64,000 nucleotides of DNA, from positions 124,001 through 188,000 of the forward strand of contig JACRBN010000011.1 of assembly GCA_016213105.1 (NCBI GenBank), in the 5' to 3' direction. Positions 1 through 9,119 of the stretch are shown here, one piece after another. Each line of letters starts with the position of its first letter. Within the stretch, counting starts at the first letter, position 1. This DNA is from Chloroflexota bacterium. Lineage in GTDB: Bacteria > Chloroflexota > Anaerolineae > Anaerolineales > Villigracilaceae. Made by a program: the position numbers and the translations under genes. The notes beneath the pieces were generated by a model that saw only the letters and a program-made list of their open reading frames with translations, was not told the DNA's origin and did no database searches.

Positions 1-722
1 AAGAAGCGCATGGTTTGCGCGCCTGCCGCGGTCAGATAACTGCGGTTGGCGAAGGTGTACTTGAGCGACTGCATGAACGGGAAGCTGGTGTCGGTGTGCA
101 GTTCCCTGCGCTCGAACATGGCGGGATAGCCCGCATAGATCGCGATGACGGACAGGCCCGCGAACAGGATGGCCATGTTGCTCCAGCCCATCAGGTTGGC
201 CAGCATGGGCGGCAGCGCCGCGCCGATGAACAAGCCCAGGATCTGGAAGATGTTCATCTTGGCGGCCGCGTCGGTGCGCTCCTCGTAGGAGCCGAACATC
301 TCGGGCAGCAGGCCGTAGTAGCCCGTGGCGAGCGCGGTGTACAGTCCCTCCCAAATAATGATGGCCGCGCCGAAATACAACAGCAGGCCCGTGGGATTGG
401 TCTTCCCGTCGAAGGGCGCGGTAAAGAGCAGGGCAAAGGCCAGGGCGTAGGGCAGGCCGCCGAACAGGATGTATGGAATGCGCCGCCCCCAACGCGAACG
501 GGTGCGGTCGGAGAAATATCCCAGCGCGGGATTGTTCACGGCGTTGTAGATGGTGTAGAAAAACCAAAAGGTGGAATACCACGCCACAGGCAGGTTCTTG
601 ATATCCACGATGTAGAAGGCGATCACGCCCGCCACCGCCTCGCCTGGGATGGTGATCCCCAGGCTGGTCAGCGCATAGAGCAGGCGTGTCGTTGTGCTTG
701 TGGCAAATTTGGCTTGGGCCAT
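1..722 (-). CDS. GPH-family sugar:cation symporter (MFS), C-terminus cut by window edge
   Basis: About 240 codons are present, from the ATG at 722 to the window edge. The protein has repeated hydrophobic helices and the loop signature RTRSRWGRRIPY after the second helix pair, which is typical of glycoside-pentoside-hexuronide symporters (MelB/UidB type) that bring sugars in with Na+ or H+. It starts 1 base after the stop of the ceramidase-like gene, so it is probably translated from the same message. A second GPH symporter lies two genes upstream. The substrate cannot be read from sequence; the locus suggests a glycoside or oligosaccharide. The missing part is the last third to half of the protein. 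Confidence 0.85.
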   Translation of the reverse strand, partial: MAQAKFATSTTTRLLYALTSLGITIPGEAVAGVIAFYIVDIKNLPVAWYSTFWFFYTIYNAVNNPALGYFSDRTRSRWGRRIPYILFGGLPYALAFALLFTAPFDGKTNPTGLLLYFGAAIIIWEGLYTALATGYYGLLPEMFGSYEERTDAAAKMNIFQILGLFIGAALPPMLANLMGWSNMAILFAGLSVIAIYAGYPAMFERRELHTDTSFPFMQSLKYTFANRSYLTAAGAQTMRF

Positions 723-723
723 C

Positions 724-2031
724 TCAGCTCCATAATTTTTTCAGCATATCCGCGGCGGCATCCAACGCGATCTGTTCGCATTGAGCCTGGAAGCGGCCTG
801 GATAGCGGTAGGCCAGCGGAGCCACGTCCACCTCGTAGCCGCCCTCGGCGTGCGACTCGGCGGTGTGCAGGTAACTGATGGAGCCGTCGCTGATGCTGGC
901 GAACAGGGTGTGCCTGGCGGGCGAGGCCGCCTTGAGCTTCATGCCGATCTCGGTGAAGGTCTCCGCGCCGAAGGTCACCAGCGCCAGGTCACCGAGCTTG
1001 ACCGTGCTGATGCGCATAGGCACAGACCAGAAACCATCTCTGGCTTCGATGACGGGTTTCCACGGATAACGCTGATCGAGCAGCAGATCGGCGAAGATTG
1101 CCATGAAGCCAGGCAGATTCGCCATGACGAGCAGCGGCTTGCCGTAATTTTTGGGCGGACGGGAGGTGGTGACCCGAGTCTCGGTTGGCATCCAGGCTGC
1201 GGCGCGCTCCACGCGGATGGGGAGTCCGCTTAGCGGCGTGGACGTTTGGCGGGTCGCCGTCAAAACGGAGTCGGCCACGCTCAGGCCCTGCTCCGCCACC
1301 TTCTCGAAAACCTGCGGATCGCCCCAATACATGTCGGGGTTGATGTTGGCCGTCGCGCCTTGCAGGAAGAGCGTCAGCCCGCCGAGTTCCGCTTCGACTT
1401 TCTGGCGCATCACGCCGATCCAGTCGGCGGAGACCAGCAGGTTGTCGGGGCCGAGTACCGTGCCGTGACAGGCATAATTAACGATCGTGGCAACCCGCCC
1501 AGCTTCGGCCATCACGCTCAGGACCTGCACCGACTTGTCGCGCGGGCCGTCGGGGTTGCGCCCAATCTCCATGCGGCCGTCGGGCAGGCGCTCGCGGCGG
1601 TTGATGCCCACCGAGCCTTCGCCGAGGGAATATTCCAGATGTACAGGCTGAAGCGCAGACTGGGCTTGCTGCACCGCGTCCACGATGCGCTCGACGAGCA
1701 GGTCGATGTAGGCCTGATTGCGCCGCGAGGATTTCCCGTCCGCGTAGGCGATAGGGCCAGAGTGGGTGTGGGAACAGCACAGCAGCACCTCGGTCGGCGC
1801 GAGGCGGGCGCGGACGCGATCCACGATGAACTCGTTGATGGTCAGCATGTCCAGCGCCACGACGGCCAGGCGGGTCGCGCCGTCGTCGAGGACCAGGGCG
1901 GTGGCGGTCAGGTCGTCATGGGTGCCGAGATTGCCTTTGGTGCGGTCGCCGTAGCCGATCTGGTAAATCCCTTTGGGCGGGGTGATGAACTGGCGGGCGA
2001 CGCCAGCCAGCAGGGCCGCATCATGCTTCAT
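724..2031 (-). CDS. neutral/alkaline ceramidase-like hydrolase (PF04734-type N-terminal domain), cytoplasmic
   Basis: 435 residues. Seen: CSHTHSGP near residue 85, NYACHG near 188 followed by a SADWIG segment, and LQGATANINP near 225. These are the zinc-site and active-site signatures of the neutral/alkaline non-lysosomal ceramidase fold, which hydrolyses amide bonds in ceramides. No signal peptide is visible, and at 435 residues it is shorter than secreted bacterial ceramidases, so the true substrate may be another amide or ester made inside the cell. The ATG at 2031 overlaps the end of the upstream symporter gene (stop 2021-2023), which points to translational coupling. Together with the neighbouring glycosidases it could act on glycolipid-like or N-acylated substrates; that is inference. 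Confidence 0.75.
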   Translation of the reverse strand: MKHDAALLAGVARQFITPPKGIYQIGYGDRTKGNLGTHDDLTATALVLDDGATRLAVVALDMLTINEFIVDRVRARLAPTEVLLCCSHTHSGPIAYADGKSSRRNQAYIDLLVERIVDAVQQAQSALQPVHLEYSLGEGSVGINRRERLPDGRMEIGRNPDGPRDKSVQVLSVMAEAGRVATIVNYACHGTVLGPDNLLVSADWIGVMRQKVEAELGGLTLFLQGATANINPDMYWGDPQVFEKVAEQGLSVADSVLTATRQTSTPLSGLPIRVERAAAWMPTETRVTTSRPPKNYGKPLLVMANLPGFMAIFADLLLDQRYPWKPVIEARDGFWSVPMRISTVKLGDLALVTFGAETFTEIGMKLKAASPARHTLFASISDGSISYLHTAESHAEGGYEVDVAPLAYRYPGRFQAQCEQIALDAAADMLKKLWS

Positions 2032-3358
2032 CGAGCGTGCCCATGTTCAGGTTTTTGCGCGTCTCCTCGGGGGTATCGCCCACGCGATACTTCTGGAAGA
2101 CGAAATACCCGATGAAGACGAAGGCGGCCATGGCCAGGAAAGCCAGCCGCACGCCCAGCGGATTCGCGCGGGTGTAACCGAAGTTCTCCAAAAGCAGGGG
2201 CAGGATCAAGGTCCCGACCGCGGTGCCCAGCCCAATGGCGAAGGAAAACGTCCCGTAGTAGATGGCTTCGCGACGGCGCTTCGTCAGCATCTCATCGTAG
2301 TCCACCAGGTTGCCCATCATGGCGTAGATCAGGATCAGGTAGCCGCCCAGGGAGGAGCCGATCAGGATGATCATGATGTAGGTCTGCACGGCCAGCGGGA
2401 TCCAACCGACTGCGCCCACCAGGAATCCAAGCCCCAGGGACAGTCCAAGCATGAGCATGCTGGCGTTGAGCAGGCTTTTCTGGCTGTGCTTGCGGTTGAA
2501 GCGCATCCAGGCGATGCCCGTGAGCGCCATGAAGATGATCAGGATGCCCTGGTAGATGCCTACCTGGCCTTCGCTTTCACCCAGCACCAGGGTGACGAAA
2601 TAGGGGAAGTTGGCCAGCACCATCTGGTAGGCGATGTGGATGAAGAGCGTGGAGAAGAACAGGATCAGGAACTGTTTGTTCTGGAAGGTGGCCTTGATGC
2701 CGTCCATGGCGGACATCGGTTCGCCCAGCGGACGGTTGGTCTCGTCCAGGCCGAACAGGGTGGCGTAGATGGTCATGGCGCCCACCCAGCCGACGACGGC
2801 GCCCATAGCCACGGCCCCGATGCTTTCGAACAATGGCGCGGCGACCAGCGACCCGATCAACACGCCCAGGATGCCAAAGGCGTTCTTCCAGTAGCTCAGG
2901 CCCACGCGGGCATGGGTTTCGGGGGCCATTTCGGGCAGGGTGGCGTCATACGGAATCCCGACCAGGCTGAAACTGGTGTGATAGATCAGGATGATGACCA
3001 TGAAATAGACCACGTTGAGCGCGATGTCCGTGCGGCTGGGCGGAGTCCACAGCAGGATGGCGCCGATCAACAAAAACGGCGAGGCGACGGCCATGAACGG
3101 TTTGCGGCGTCCCCAGCGTGAGCGCAGCGTGTCGCTCCAATGGCCGATGAACGGGTCGATGACCGCATCCCACAGGCTGGCGATGAGCAGGATGACGCCC
3201 ATGGTCACGGCGGGGATGTAGGTGGGGCGGCCCGAGTCAGGCGGTGGGGCATAGAAATATAACAGCCAGGTGCTGATGGTGATACCGAGGATATTTAGTC
3301 CCGCCGATGCGCTGGAATACAGCGCAATGCGCGAAAACGGTAGTTTGTTCTTGTCCAT
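2021..3358 (-). CDS. GPH-family sugar:cation symporter (MFS)
   Basis: 445 residues from the ATG at 3358, chosen because GGAG lies about 6 bases upstream; an in-frame ATG 33 bases further up lacks this. About 12 hydrophobic segments are visible, with the family loop SDTLRSRWGRRKPF near residue 75 and the preceding IDPFIGHWSD. The family imports glycosides, pentosides or hexuronides with a cation. It overlaps the ceramidase-like gene downstream by 11 bases and follows the ChbG-like deacetylase, so it most likely supplies the substrate for the GH4/ChbG pair. The exact sugar is unknown. Confidence 0.88.
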   Translation of the reverse strand: MDKNKLPFSRIALYSSASAGLNILGITISTWLLYFYAPPPDSGRPTYIPAVTMGVILLIASLWDAVIDPFIGHWSDTLRSRWGRRKPFMAVASPFLLIGAILLWTPPSRTDIALNVVYFMVIILIYHTSFSLVGIPYDATLPEMAPETHARVGLSYWKNAFGILGVLIGSLVAAPLFESIGAVAMGAVVGWVGAMTIYATLFGLDETNRPLGEPMSAMDGIKATFQNKQFLILFFSTLFIHIAYQMVLANFPYFVTLVLGESEGQVGIYQGILIIFMALTGIAWMRFNRKHSQKSLLNASMLMLGLSLGLGFLVGAVGWIPLAVQTYIMIILIGSSLGGYLILIYAMMGNLVDYDEMLTKRRREAIYYGTFSFAIGLGTAVGTLILPLLLENFGYTRANPLGVRLAFLAMAAFVFIGYFVFQKYRVGDTPEETRKNLNMGTLDEA

Positions 3359-3423
3359 GCTGGCTCCGATCCTGATGAGGAATTTTGTCAAAGACGGCGG
3401 GCTGCGTGTCCCGATGACGACAA

Positions 3424-4311
3424 TTATACGTCACGCATGGCATCGCGGATGGCGCGATATCCGACCAATTTTATGTCTTCCTGTTCGAGATGCCGCTTGA
3501 ACTCGTCGCTCAGGAACGCATTGTAATTTGCCACGCGGCATTGCCAATCGGGCGTGATGGCGCGCAGTTCGGGCGTATCCACCGAGGGGTGCAGCAGGAG
3601 GTGTGTGATGCCAGGCTTCAACTCGCTGACCATGCGTTTGGCCACGGTCAACTGATCGCGCGGATCGTCCAGCGGCAGGCCCGTGGCGAAATCCTGCATC
3701 GGGACGCCCTGCGTTTCCAGATAATCGGTCATGGCCTTGACCATCTCGAAGGTTCCCTCATCCACGCCGAAGCTCGCGTACATCTCCCTGTCGCCGTGCG
3801 GGATGAGCGGCGGCAGTTTATATTTCGAGATCAACTGGATGTAGCCCGTGATGAATTTTGGATGCGCGACCGCGCCCATGTGCATGTCGGCGTGCGTCAG
3901 GTCGATGCCGAAGGCCAGCGCGCGCTGGATCTGCGCTTCGAGCTCGGCCAGCGCCTCGTCGGGGTCGCCCTTTTCCTGGACCTCAGCATCGGTGCGCGGG
4001 AAGTAGCCTTCGTCGTCCACCAAAGTGGATTCCGTTAATTGCCCCGTCAGCGGACGCCAGCGATAGAACTGCCACTCGCTGGTCAGGACGAGGTGCGCGC
4101 CCAGATCCGCGTGGGGGATGCGGCGCTGAATGTCCGCCGCAGCGGGGAACCACGGACAGGGTACCATCACTGCGCCCGAGGTCAGCGTGCCGAAGTTGAA
4201 CAGGTCTTCATAAGCCTGGATGGTGGCGTGACACATGCCCACATCATCGGCGTGGGTGACCACGACGCGGTCGGTGGCGGAAAAGCCGAGTTTGGTGAGG
4301 AAGGGATTCAT
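3424..4311 (-). CDS. ChbG/HpnK (YdjC) family carbohydrate deacetylase
   Basis: 295 residues. The N-terminal THADDVGMC (residues 19-27) carries the metal-binding and catalytic Asp pair of the YdjC fold, and the later LTHADMHMG carries further metal His residues. Family members remove an N-acetyl group from chitooligosaccharides (ChbG) or hopanoid sugars (HpnK). It sits directly downstream of the GH4 gene, the same pairing as chbF-chbG of the E. coli diacetylchitobiose operon, but no PTS genes are nearby. AAAGGA precedes the ATG at 4311. A chitobiose-type or other N-acetylated disaccharide is the likely substrate (inference). Confidence 0.85.
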   Translation of the reverse strand: MNPFLTKLGFSATDRVVVTHADDVGMCHATIQAYEDLFNFGTLTSGAVMVPCPWFPAAADIQRRIPHADLGAHLVLTSEWQFYRWRPLTGQLTESTLVDDEGYFPRTDAEVQEKGDPDEALAELEAQIQRALAFGIDLTHADMHMGAVAHPKFITGYIQLISKYKLPPLIPHGDREMYASFGVDEGTFEMVKAMTDYLETQGVPMQDFATGLPLDDPRDQLTVAKRMVSELKPGITHLLLHPSVDTPELRAITPDWQCRVANYNAFLSDEFKRHLEQEDIKLVGYRAIRDAMRDV

Positions 4312-4337
4312 GGTTTGTCCTTTGTAATGATATCTTC

Positions 4338-4431
4338 GTGTCGAGCGGAGGCCTGAGTGTTCGTCGAAGGCCGTAGTCGAAACGCTGTGTTTATTGGAAA
4401 CCTGCGCTTCGACTACCGCTCAGCGCGAAGC
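4338..4431 (-). repeat. intergenic palindromic repeat (family A)
   Basis: The spacer between the GH4 and ChbG genes holds two degenerate inverted copies of the motif CTTCGACTACCGCTCAG and its complement. The same motif type appears at 9017-9119, 11848-11902, 25857-25915 and 34396-34515. It is REP-like and not coding. Confidence 0.7.
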
Positions 4432-4438
4432 ATTGTTT

Positions 4439-5728
4439 TTAATTGAACTGCGGCAGCCACTGCTTGTTGGTTTCCAGCATATCGTCCATGACAGCCTGCA
4501 CCTTGTCCGCGCTGGGGCCGAGCGGGTGCGCCAGCAGCGCCTGGTACAGGGCATTGCGGTCGCCATGCACGGCGGCCTCGACGGTGAGAAGCTCGTACAT
4601 CTTGACTTGTGAGATCAGGCCGAAGCAGGCGGGCGGAAGCGGTTCCGCGGGCAGCGGATGGATGCCCAACTTGTCCACTTTTGCGGGCAGTTCCAGCACC
4701 CAATCCGCAGGCCATTCCTTGACCGCGCCGTTGTTGCGCGTATTAACCACGTGTACCTGGCCGAGGTCGTTGTAATGCGAGTTGATCAACTGGGTTGCCA
4801 GCGTGGAATAGTACGCGCCGCCGCGCTTCATCAAATCGGCGGGCGGTTCGGTCAGGGCGGGGTCGGCGTATTCACGCAGCAGATCCTTCTCGATGGCCAT
4901 GACCTCCTCGGCGCGCGAGGGCGGCCACTTCTTTTGAGCCTCGAACTTCTTGTCGGTGTAGTAGAAATATTGCAGATAGTAGTTGGGGATCATGCCCAGC
5001 GTTTCGATGGTGCGTACATCCCATTCGGGCTCGGCTTCCTGCTTGAGTGACTCGAGGTAGGCGGCAAAAATCACAGGCCACATCTCCTCGCCATCGATGG
5101 TGAAGCCGCGATGCCAGGTCAGGTGGTTGAGGCCGAGCGTGTTGAGCATGGCGCGCTCCGATTCCACGTGCGAGCCTGTGGCCTGTTCGAGTTCTTCGAG
5201 GATATTCATCTTGGCGGTGATGCCCACGTTGCACACGCCCACGGCAGGGACGTCCGCCGCGTAGCGGTTGAGCGCCTCGGTGACCAGGCCAGCAGGGTTG
5301 GTGAAGTTGGCCAGCAGCGCGCCTGGCGCGGCTTCGCGGATGTCCCTTGCAATGCTGAGGATGACAAGGATGGTGCGCAGGGCCTTGGCCATGCCGCCCA
5401 CGCCCGTGGTCTCCTGGCCGATCAGCCCGTGGCGCAGACCGAGGTACTCATCCCCGCGCCGCGCGGGCATCATGCCGACCCGCAACTGTGTGGTGACATA
5501 CGACGCGCCCGCGATGGCCTCGCGTTGATTCGTGGACAGCACCACCTTGAACGGCTCACCTTTGGCCTTGACCATGCGCTGCGCGAACCCGCCGACGATC
5601 TCCAGCCGCTCGGGGTCGATGTCCATCAACCAAAGTTCCTTGAGCGGGAGGCTTTCCACACGGGCCAAAAATCCGTTGACCAATTCGGGCGTATACGTCG
5701 AACCGCCACCAATGACTGTAATTTTCAT
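4439..5728 (-). CDS. GH4 family glycosidase, 6-phospho-beta-glucosidase type
   Basis: 429 residues. The N-terminal Rossmann motif GGGSTYTPE (7-15) binds NAD. CNVGI with Cys166 and GLNHL with His202 match the metal-binding residues of the GH4 family, which uses NAD and Mn2+ and a redox elimination mechanism. The CN motif fits the 6-phospho-beta-glucosidase (CelF/ChbF/LicH) branch rather than alpha-glucosidases. No PTS is visible in the window, so either a separate kinase makes the phosphorylated sugar or the enzyme takes an unphosphorylated one. AAAGGA precedes the ATG at 5728. It is followed 127 bases later by the ChbG-like deacetylase. Confidence 0.88.
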   Translation of the reverse strand: MKITVIGGGSTYTPELVNGFLARVESLPLKELWLMDIDPERLEIVGGFAQRMVKAKGEPFKVVLSTNQREAIAGASYVTTQLRVGMMPARRGDEYLGLRHGLIGQETTGVGGMAKALRTILVILSIARDIREAAPGALLANFTNPAGLVTEALNRYAADVPAVGVCNVGITAKMNILEELEQATGSHVESERAMLNTLGLNHLTWHRGFTIDGEEMWPVIFAAYLESLKQEAEPEWDVRTIETLGMIPNYYLQYFYYTDKKFEAQKKWPPSRAEEVMAIEKDLLREYADPALTEPPADLMKRGGAYYSTLATQLINSHYNDLGQVHVVNTRNNGAVKEWPADWVLELPAKVDKLGIHPLPAEPLPPACFGLISQVKMYELLTVEAAVHGDRNALYQALLAHPLGPSADKVQAVMDDMLETNKQWLPQFN

Positions 5729-5746
5729 ACGTTTATCCTTTACGTG

Positions 5747-7063
5747 TTAATGGAGTTTGAAAGAGGGAATGACTTCTATTTCGGGTTTGAAGATTCGATT
5801 TAACCCATGTCTTGTTGCATTCCATGTAAGATAAAGATATGGCACAAGGCCAATCAGTGAAAAAAGGATTGTTTCACTGATTAGCTTTGGCTCTTCGATC
5901 ATTCTTCTTGCCAGCCAGGTAAGCAGATCCAGGTTTAGCACTTCTCCCTTTTCTTTAATCAGATAACCAACCATGCCAAAGTAACTCCCCAAAATAGCCC
6001 CTATCATTGAGAGCAAGCCTGCCAAGAGTAGACTGATGATGGTTCTTTTTGTCCTGGCATAATCCATAGCCTTGACGACCAGCAATAAAATAAGAACGGC
6101 AACAACTGCACCGATTGTATCCATGAAGATGATAACCAATGCCCAACCAATAGCGCCTAATAGGGCAGCTGCCAGGCCATATAAGACACCCTTTGCCAGA
6201 TTGTTAGGCGATTTTTTATACTCTTCTTGTGCCTTCTGACCAATTTTGTCAACGTTGTCGATGCAATCCTGGCACATGACCCCTGGAATATCATTGAAGA
6301 ATATCAATTTCAAGTCGTTGTGATACGGCAATTTGCATTCTGCTCCTTCGCATCTATCTGCCATGCTTGGCTTTATGTACTTGGAAAGTATGGGTATTAT
6401 TGACAAGAGACGCTCGACCAGAACGAAGTCTCCGATCTTCTTGAGTCCTGGTGAAACGGAGAGGATCGTAAAGCCAGAATGTACTTCGAGCCAGTCTGCG
6501 CGAATATTTGATTTTTTGAGAGATTCAAGAATCTCCCTGTTATTTTTTATTTCCTTGATTTTGTCTTCGTCCAGACTCGAATGCCGAAGTAGTAGATAAA
6601 TAACAGGAACAGAATTATCACCTACTTGCTTTGACCCTATTCCGATTGTAATGAGAAAGTCTTCGATATACCCGACCAATCGATGTTGCAACATGAACGG
6701 GCGAGACGAGACTGGAAAATATTCAAGTCCAAACCTTTTTCCAAAATCGAGCCAGGCTTGCTTAACTTTGAACTTTGCCTCGGTACGTTTTCCGATTTTT
6801 TGATTCTTGCTATTTCCTGGGAAAACGAACTGATCATCAACACGAAGGTAGTATTCGTATCCTGTGGAAGTTGAAATAATTCCGAGTTCGGCGTTATGTG
6901 AATCTATCGCAAAGGGATATTCAGAGCCTGTTTCAAATAGTCTGCGTCCTTTGTTGATCAATATTCCATCCAGCCAAATCTGACGGCCTGGAATGAGGCC
7001 AAATTTCAGCACTACTTTATGCGGCTTATCTTCTATGGAAAAAATCCATTTGGTAGTGGTCAC
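5747..7063 (-). CDS. unknown membrane protein: FAIM-like N-terminus, Cys/His zinc-like motif, four TM segments
   Basis: 438 residues from a GTG at 7063, with GGAAG 8 bases upstream. Residues 5-85 alternate short strands with LDG, a YEYYLRVDD turn and a spacing that recalls the FAIM1 beta fold; this is weak, fold-level resemblance. Around residue 245 the series CEGAEC...H...CQDC resembles a zinc ribbon or B-box. The C-terminal third holds four hydrophobic helices. Base composition is clearly more AT-rich than its neighbours, with codon use to match, which suggests transfer into the sugar locus. No function can be assigned. Confidence 0.75.
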   Translation of the reverse strand: MTTTKWIFSIEDKPHKVVLKFGLIPGRQIWLDGILINKGRRLFETGSEYPFAIDSHNAELGIISTSTGYEYYLRVDDQFVFPGNSKNQKIGKRTEAKFKVKQAWLDFGKRFGLEYFPVSSRPFMLQHRLVGYIEDFLITIGIGSKQVGDNSVPVIYLLLRHSSLDEDKIKEIKNNREILESLKKSNIRADWLEVHSGFTILSVSPGLKKIGDFVLVERLLSIIPILSKYIKPSMADRCEGAECKLPYHNDLKLIFFNDIPGVMCQDCIDNVDKIGQKAQEEYKKSPNNLAKGVLYGLAAALLGAIGWALVIIFMDTIGAVVAVLILLLVVKAMDYARTKRTIISLLLAGLLSMIGAILGSYFGMVGYLIKEKGEVLNLDLLTWLARRMIEEPKLISETILFSLIGLVPYLYLTWNATRHGLNRIFKPEIEVIPSFKLH

Positions 7064-7075
7064 GTTGAATGCTTC

Positions 7076-7948
7076 CTATTCTGCGATGTTGTCATTTGCC
7101 ATCTTGCTTTTGAACAATTCATAGGCCGCATCCCAGATTTCGTCGGGGACGTAGGGCAGGTCGGCATGGCCTGCCTGGGCGGCCTGCTCATAGGCGAAGT
7201 CGACGAAGCGCGGCAGGGTGTTGACGCCGTGTTCGAGGTCGTGCAGCCAGCATTCGCCGATGGGGCCACTGGCGGCAAGCAGACCTGTCCCCTTGAAGGC
7301 CTGGCGGATCAGGGACAGGTCATAGTGCAGCTCGCGCAGTTCGGCGTCCCAGCGCGCGCCGTCCCAGGTGAGGATGGCGTAGCTGCCGCCAGTCTGACCG
7401 TTGAACGTGCCGCAGACAGAGCCTGGGTTGAGGGCCAGCCGTCCATCCAGGCGCCGTTGCCAGGGCAGGTGGGTGTGGCCGAAGATCAGCACGGGTTCGG
7501 AGACCATTTCCAGCGCGGTTTCCAGACGGGACATATCCTGGTCGGGATAAACCAATTCCGAGACACTGCGTGGCGAGCCATGCACCACGCGGATCGGGTC
7601 AACGCCGTCGAAGGCGAGAGTCCGCTGCTCGGGCAGGTCGCGCAGGAAGGCCAGGGAGTCGGCGTCCATCTGCTGATAGTTCCAGCGCATGAAGGCCCAT
7701 TGACGGGCGGTGTGCCACCAGTCGGGCGCATCCCCCGAGGCGAAGCGCAGCAGGTAATTCTCGTTGTTGCCGCGGATCATCCACACATCCAGCTCGCGCA
7801 AGCGTTGAAGTACCTCGACGGAGTTAGGCCCCGCCACCATATCGCCCGCGACGAGGATGCCGTCGACGGCGTCCCGCTCGATCTCCGAGAGGGCCGCTTC
7901 CAGGGCGGGGATGTTTCCGTGAATATCGGCGAGGATGGCCAGGCGCAT
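7076..7948 (-). CDS. calcineurin-like metallophosphoesterase (YfcE/MJ0936 type)
   Basis: 290 residues from the ATG at 7948. The frame is open further upstream, but that part is palindromic repeat, so it was left out. Motifs in order: LADIHGN (6-12), GDMVAG, GNNEN, VHGSPR and GHTH. This is the complete di-metal site of the small metallophosphoesterase family, whose members cleave phosphodiesters in vitro. The last 90 residues form an extra helical region. It lies between the SDR epimerase and the AT-rich membrane protein in the sugar locus; the true substrate is not known. Confidence 0.85.
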   Translation of the reverse strand: MRLAILADIHGNIPALEAALSEIERDAVDGILVAGDMVAGPNSVEVLQRLRELDVWMIRGNNENYLLRFASGDAPDWWHTARQWAFMRWNYQQMDADSLAFLRDLPEQRTLAFDGVDPIRVVHGSPRSVSELVYPDQDMSRLETALEMVSEPVLIFGHTHLPWQRRLDGRLALNPGSVCGTFNGQTGGSYAILTWDGARWDAELRELHYDLSLIRQAFKGTGLLAASGPIGECWLHDLEHGVNTLPRFVDFAYEQAAQAGHADLPYVPDEIWDAAYELFKSKMANDNIAE

Positions 7949-7963
7949 GAGAATCCTATCTGT

Positions 7964-8019
7964 TGGAGTCAACGACTCCAGTCGTTGACTGTCCAAAGTC
8001 GGGAGACTTTGGACTCCAA
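7964..8019 (-). repeat. paired palindromic repeat (family B)
   Basis: Two adjacent hairpins are framed by GGAGTC and GGACTCC. The inner stems read CAACGACTCCAGTCGTTG and AAAGTCGGGAGACTTT. The element lies between the SDR stop and the phosphoesterase start. Related elements with different inner stems occur at 10137-10292, 20664-20692, 34579-34645 and 40895-40951. Confidence 0.75.
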
Positions 8020-8021
8020 GG

Positions 8022-9002
8022 TTACGATGTGACGCGCTTCTGCCGCGCGATGATGTCATCTTCCCAGGTCAACTCATCTGAGTTGGGGATGCGGCTCTGG
8101 CGTTCCATGACCTCGAAGACCTGCGTCATGCCCTGTTCGAGCGAGACCTGTGGGTGGAACTCGGGCACGTCGCGGAAGAGTTTTTCGGCGGAGTAGTAAA
8201 TGTGGTGCGCGAAGATCTCCTCGCAGATGCCAAAGTTCGGGATGTCCAGCTTTTTCAGATCTTCGAATGGCACGCCGACCAGTTCCGTTTCCCGACCGAG
8301 GATCTTGCCTGCCAGGCGGTGATACTCGGCCCAGGTGGTGAATCCGCGGTTGACGGCGTTGTAGACCTGCCCAAGCGTGTGCTGTTTGCCGATCACGCCG
8401 ACGAAGGCGCGGGCGATGTCGTCGACGTGCAGATGCTGGTGCAGCGCGTTGCCGTCGCCGCAGATCAAAATAGGTTTACCTTTTTTGACGCGGTCGATCC
8501 ATGCGAAGTCCCAGCACACCTGACGCACCATGCCTTGCACGGGCCCGTAGGTCGTGGAGGGCTTGATGATGACGGCGGGGAATTTTTCGCGGTGCCAGGC
8601 TGCGAGGTAGATGTCGTCCGCGGCGGCCTTGTCCCGTCCGTAGTCCGAGATGGGGCGCAGCGGATGGGTCTCATCCGCAGGCAGATAATCGTACTGAATG
8701 CCATAGGTGCAGGCCGTGGAGGTTTGCACGAACCAACCCACGCCGCGAAAGGCGCGGATGCTGGATGCGGCGTCCTCGGCGTCGAAGCCGATCATGTCGA
8801 TGGCCGCGTCGAATTTCTCGGTCTGCATTTTGCGCTCGAAATTTTCTCGATCCTTGCGGTCGCCTTGAATGACGCGCACGCCTTCGGGCGCCTTCGCCCC
8901 CTGTCCGCGATTGAAGCACACGACCTCATGTCCCTGTTCGAGCAGCAGCTTGACAATGGACTGACTGATATTTCCTGTTCCACCAACGATTCCGATTTTC
9001 AT
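8022..9002 (-). CDS. NAD(P)-dependent epimerase/dehydratase (extended SDR)
   Basis: 326 residues. GGTGNIS at 7-13 is the SDR dinucleotide-binding glycine motif, and YGRDK at 121-125 is the catalytic YxxxK. TSTACTY near 95 provides the Ser/Thr of the active site. Such proteins epimerise, dehydrate or reduce nucleotide sugars or free sugars. AAAGGA lies before the ATG at 9002. The sugar-locus neighbours and the Gfo/Idh/MocA gene just upstream suggest sugar redox or epimerisation; the exact substrate is unknown. Confidence 0.85.
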   Translation of the reverse strand: MKIGIVGGTGNISQSIVKLLLEQGHEVVCFNRGQGAKAPEGVRVIQGDRKDRENFERKMQTEKFDAAIDMIGFDAEDAASSIRAFRGVGWFVQTSTACTYGIQYDYLPADETHPLRPISDYGRDKAAADDIYLAAWHREKFPAVIIKPSTTYGPVQGMVRQVCWDFAWIDRVKKGKPILICGDGNALHQHLHVDDIARAFVGVIGKQHTLGQVYNAVNRGFTTWAEYHRLAGKILGRETELVGVPFEDLKKLDIPNFGICEEIFAHHIYYSAEKLFRDVPEFHPQVSLEQGMTQVFEVMERQSRIPNSDELTWEDDIIARQKRVTS

Positions 9003-9016
9003 GATTGTCCTTTATA

Positions 9017-9119
9017 CGCCCTGAGCGGAGCGTAGCGCAGTCGAAGGGCAGGTTGCATGAAACCCCGCCCTTCGACTGCGGCTTCGCATAGAACGCTCAG
9101 CCTCCGCTCAGGGCGAAGG
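9017..9119 (-). repeat. long inverted repeat (family A)
   Basis: Left arm GCCCTGAGCGGAG and right arm CTCCGCTCAGGGC enclose a second inverted pair, TCGAAGGGC and GCCCTTCGA. It fills nearly the whole spacer between the SDR and the oxidoreductase gene and could fold into one large hairpin. Confidence 0.8.

Noticed and set aside
7949-8059. N-terminal extension of the metallophosphoesterase
   Set aside because: The extra residues come from a palindromic repeat and the end of the SDR gene; the phosphoesterase fold starts at 7948.
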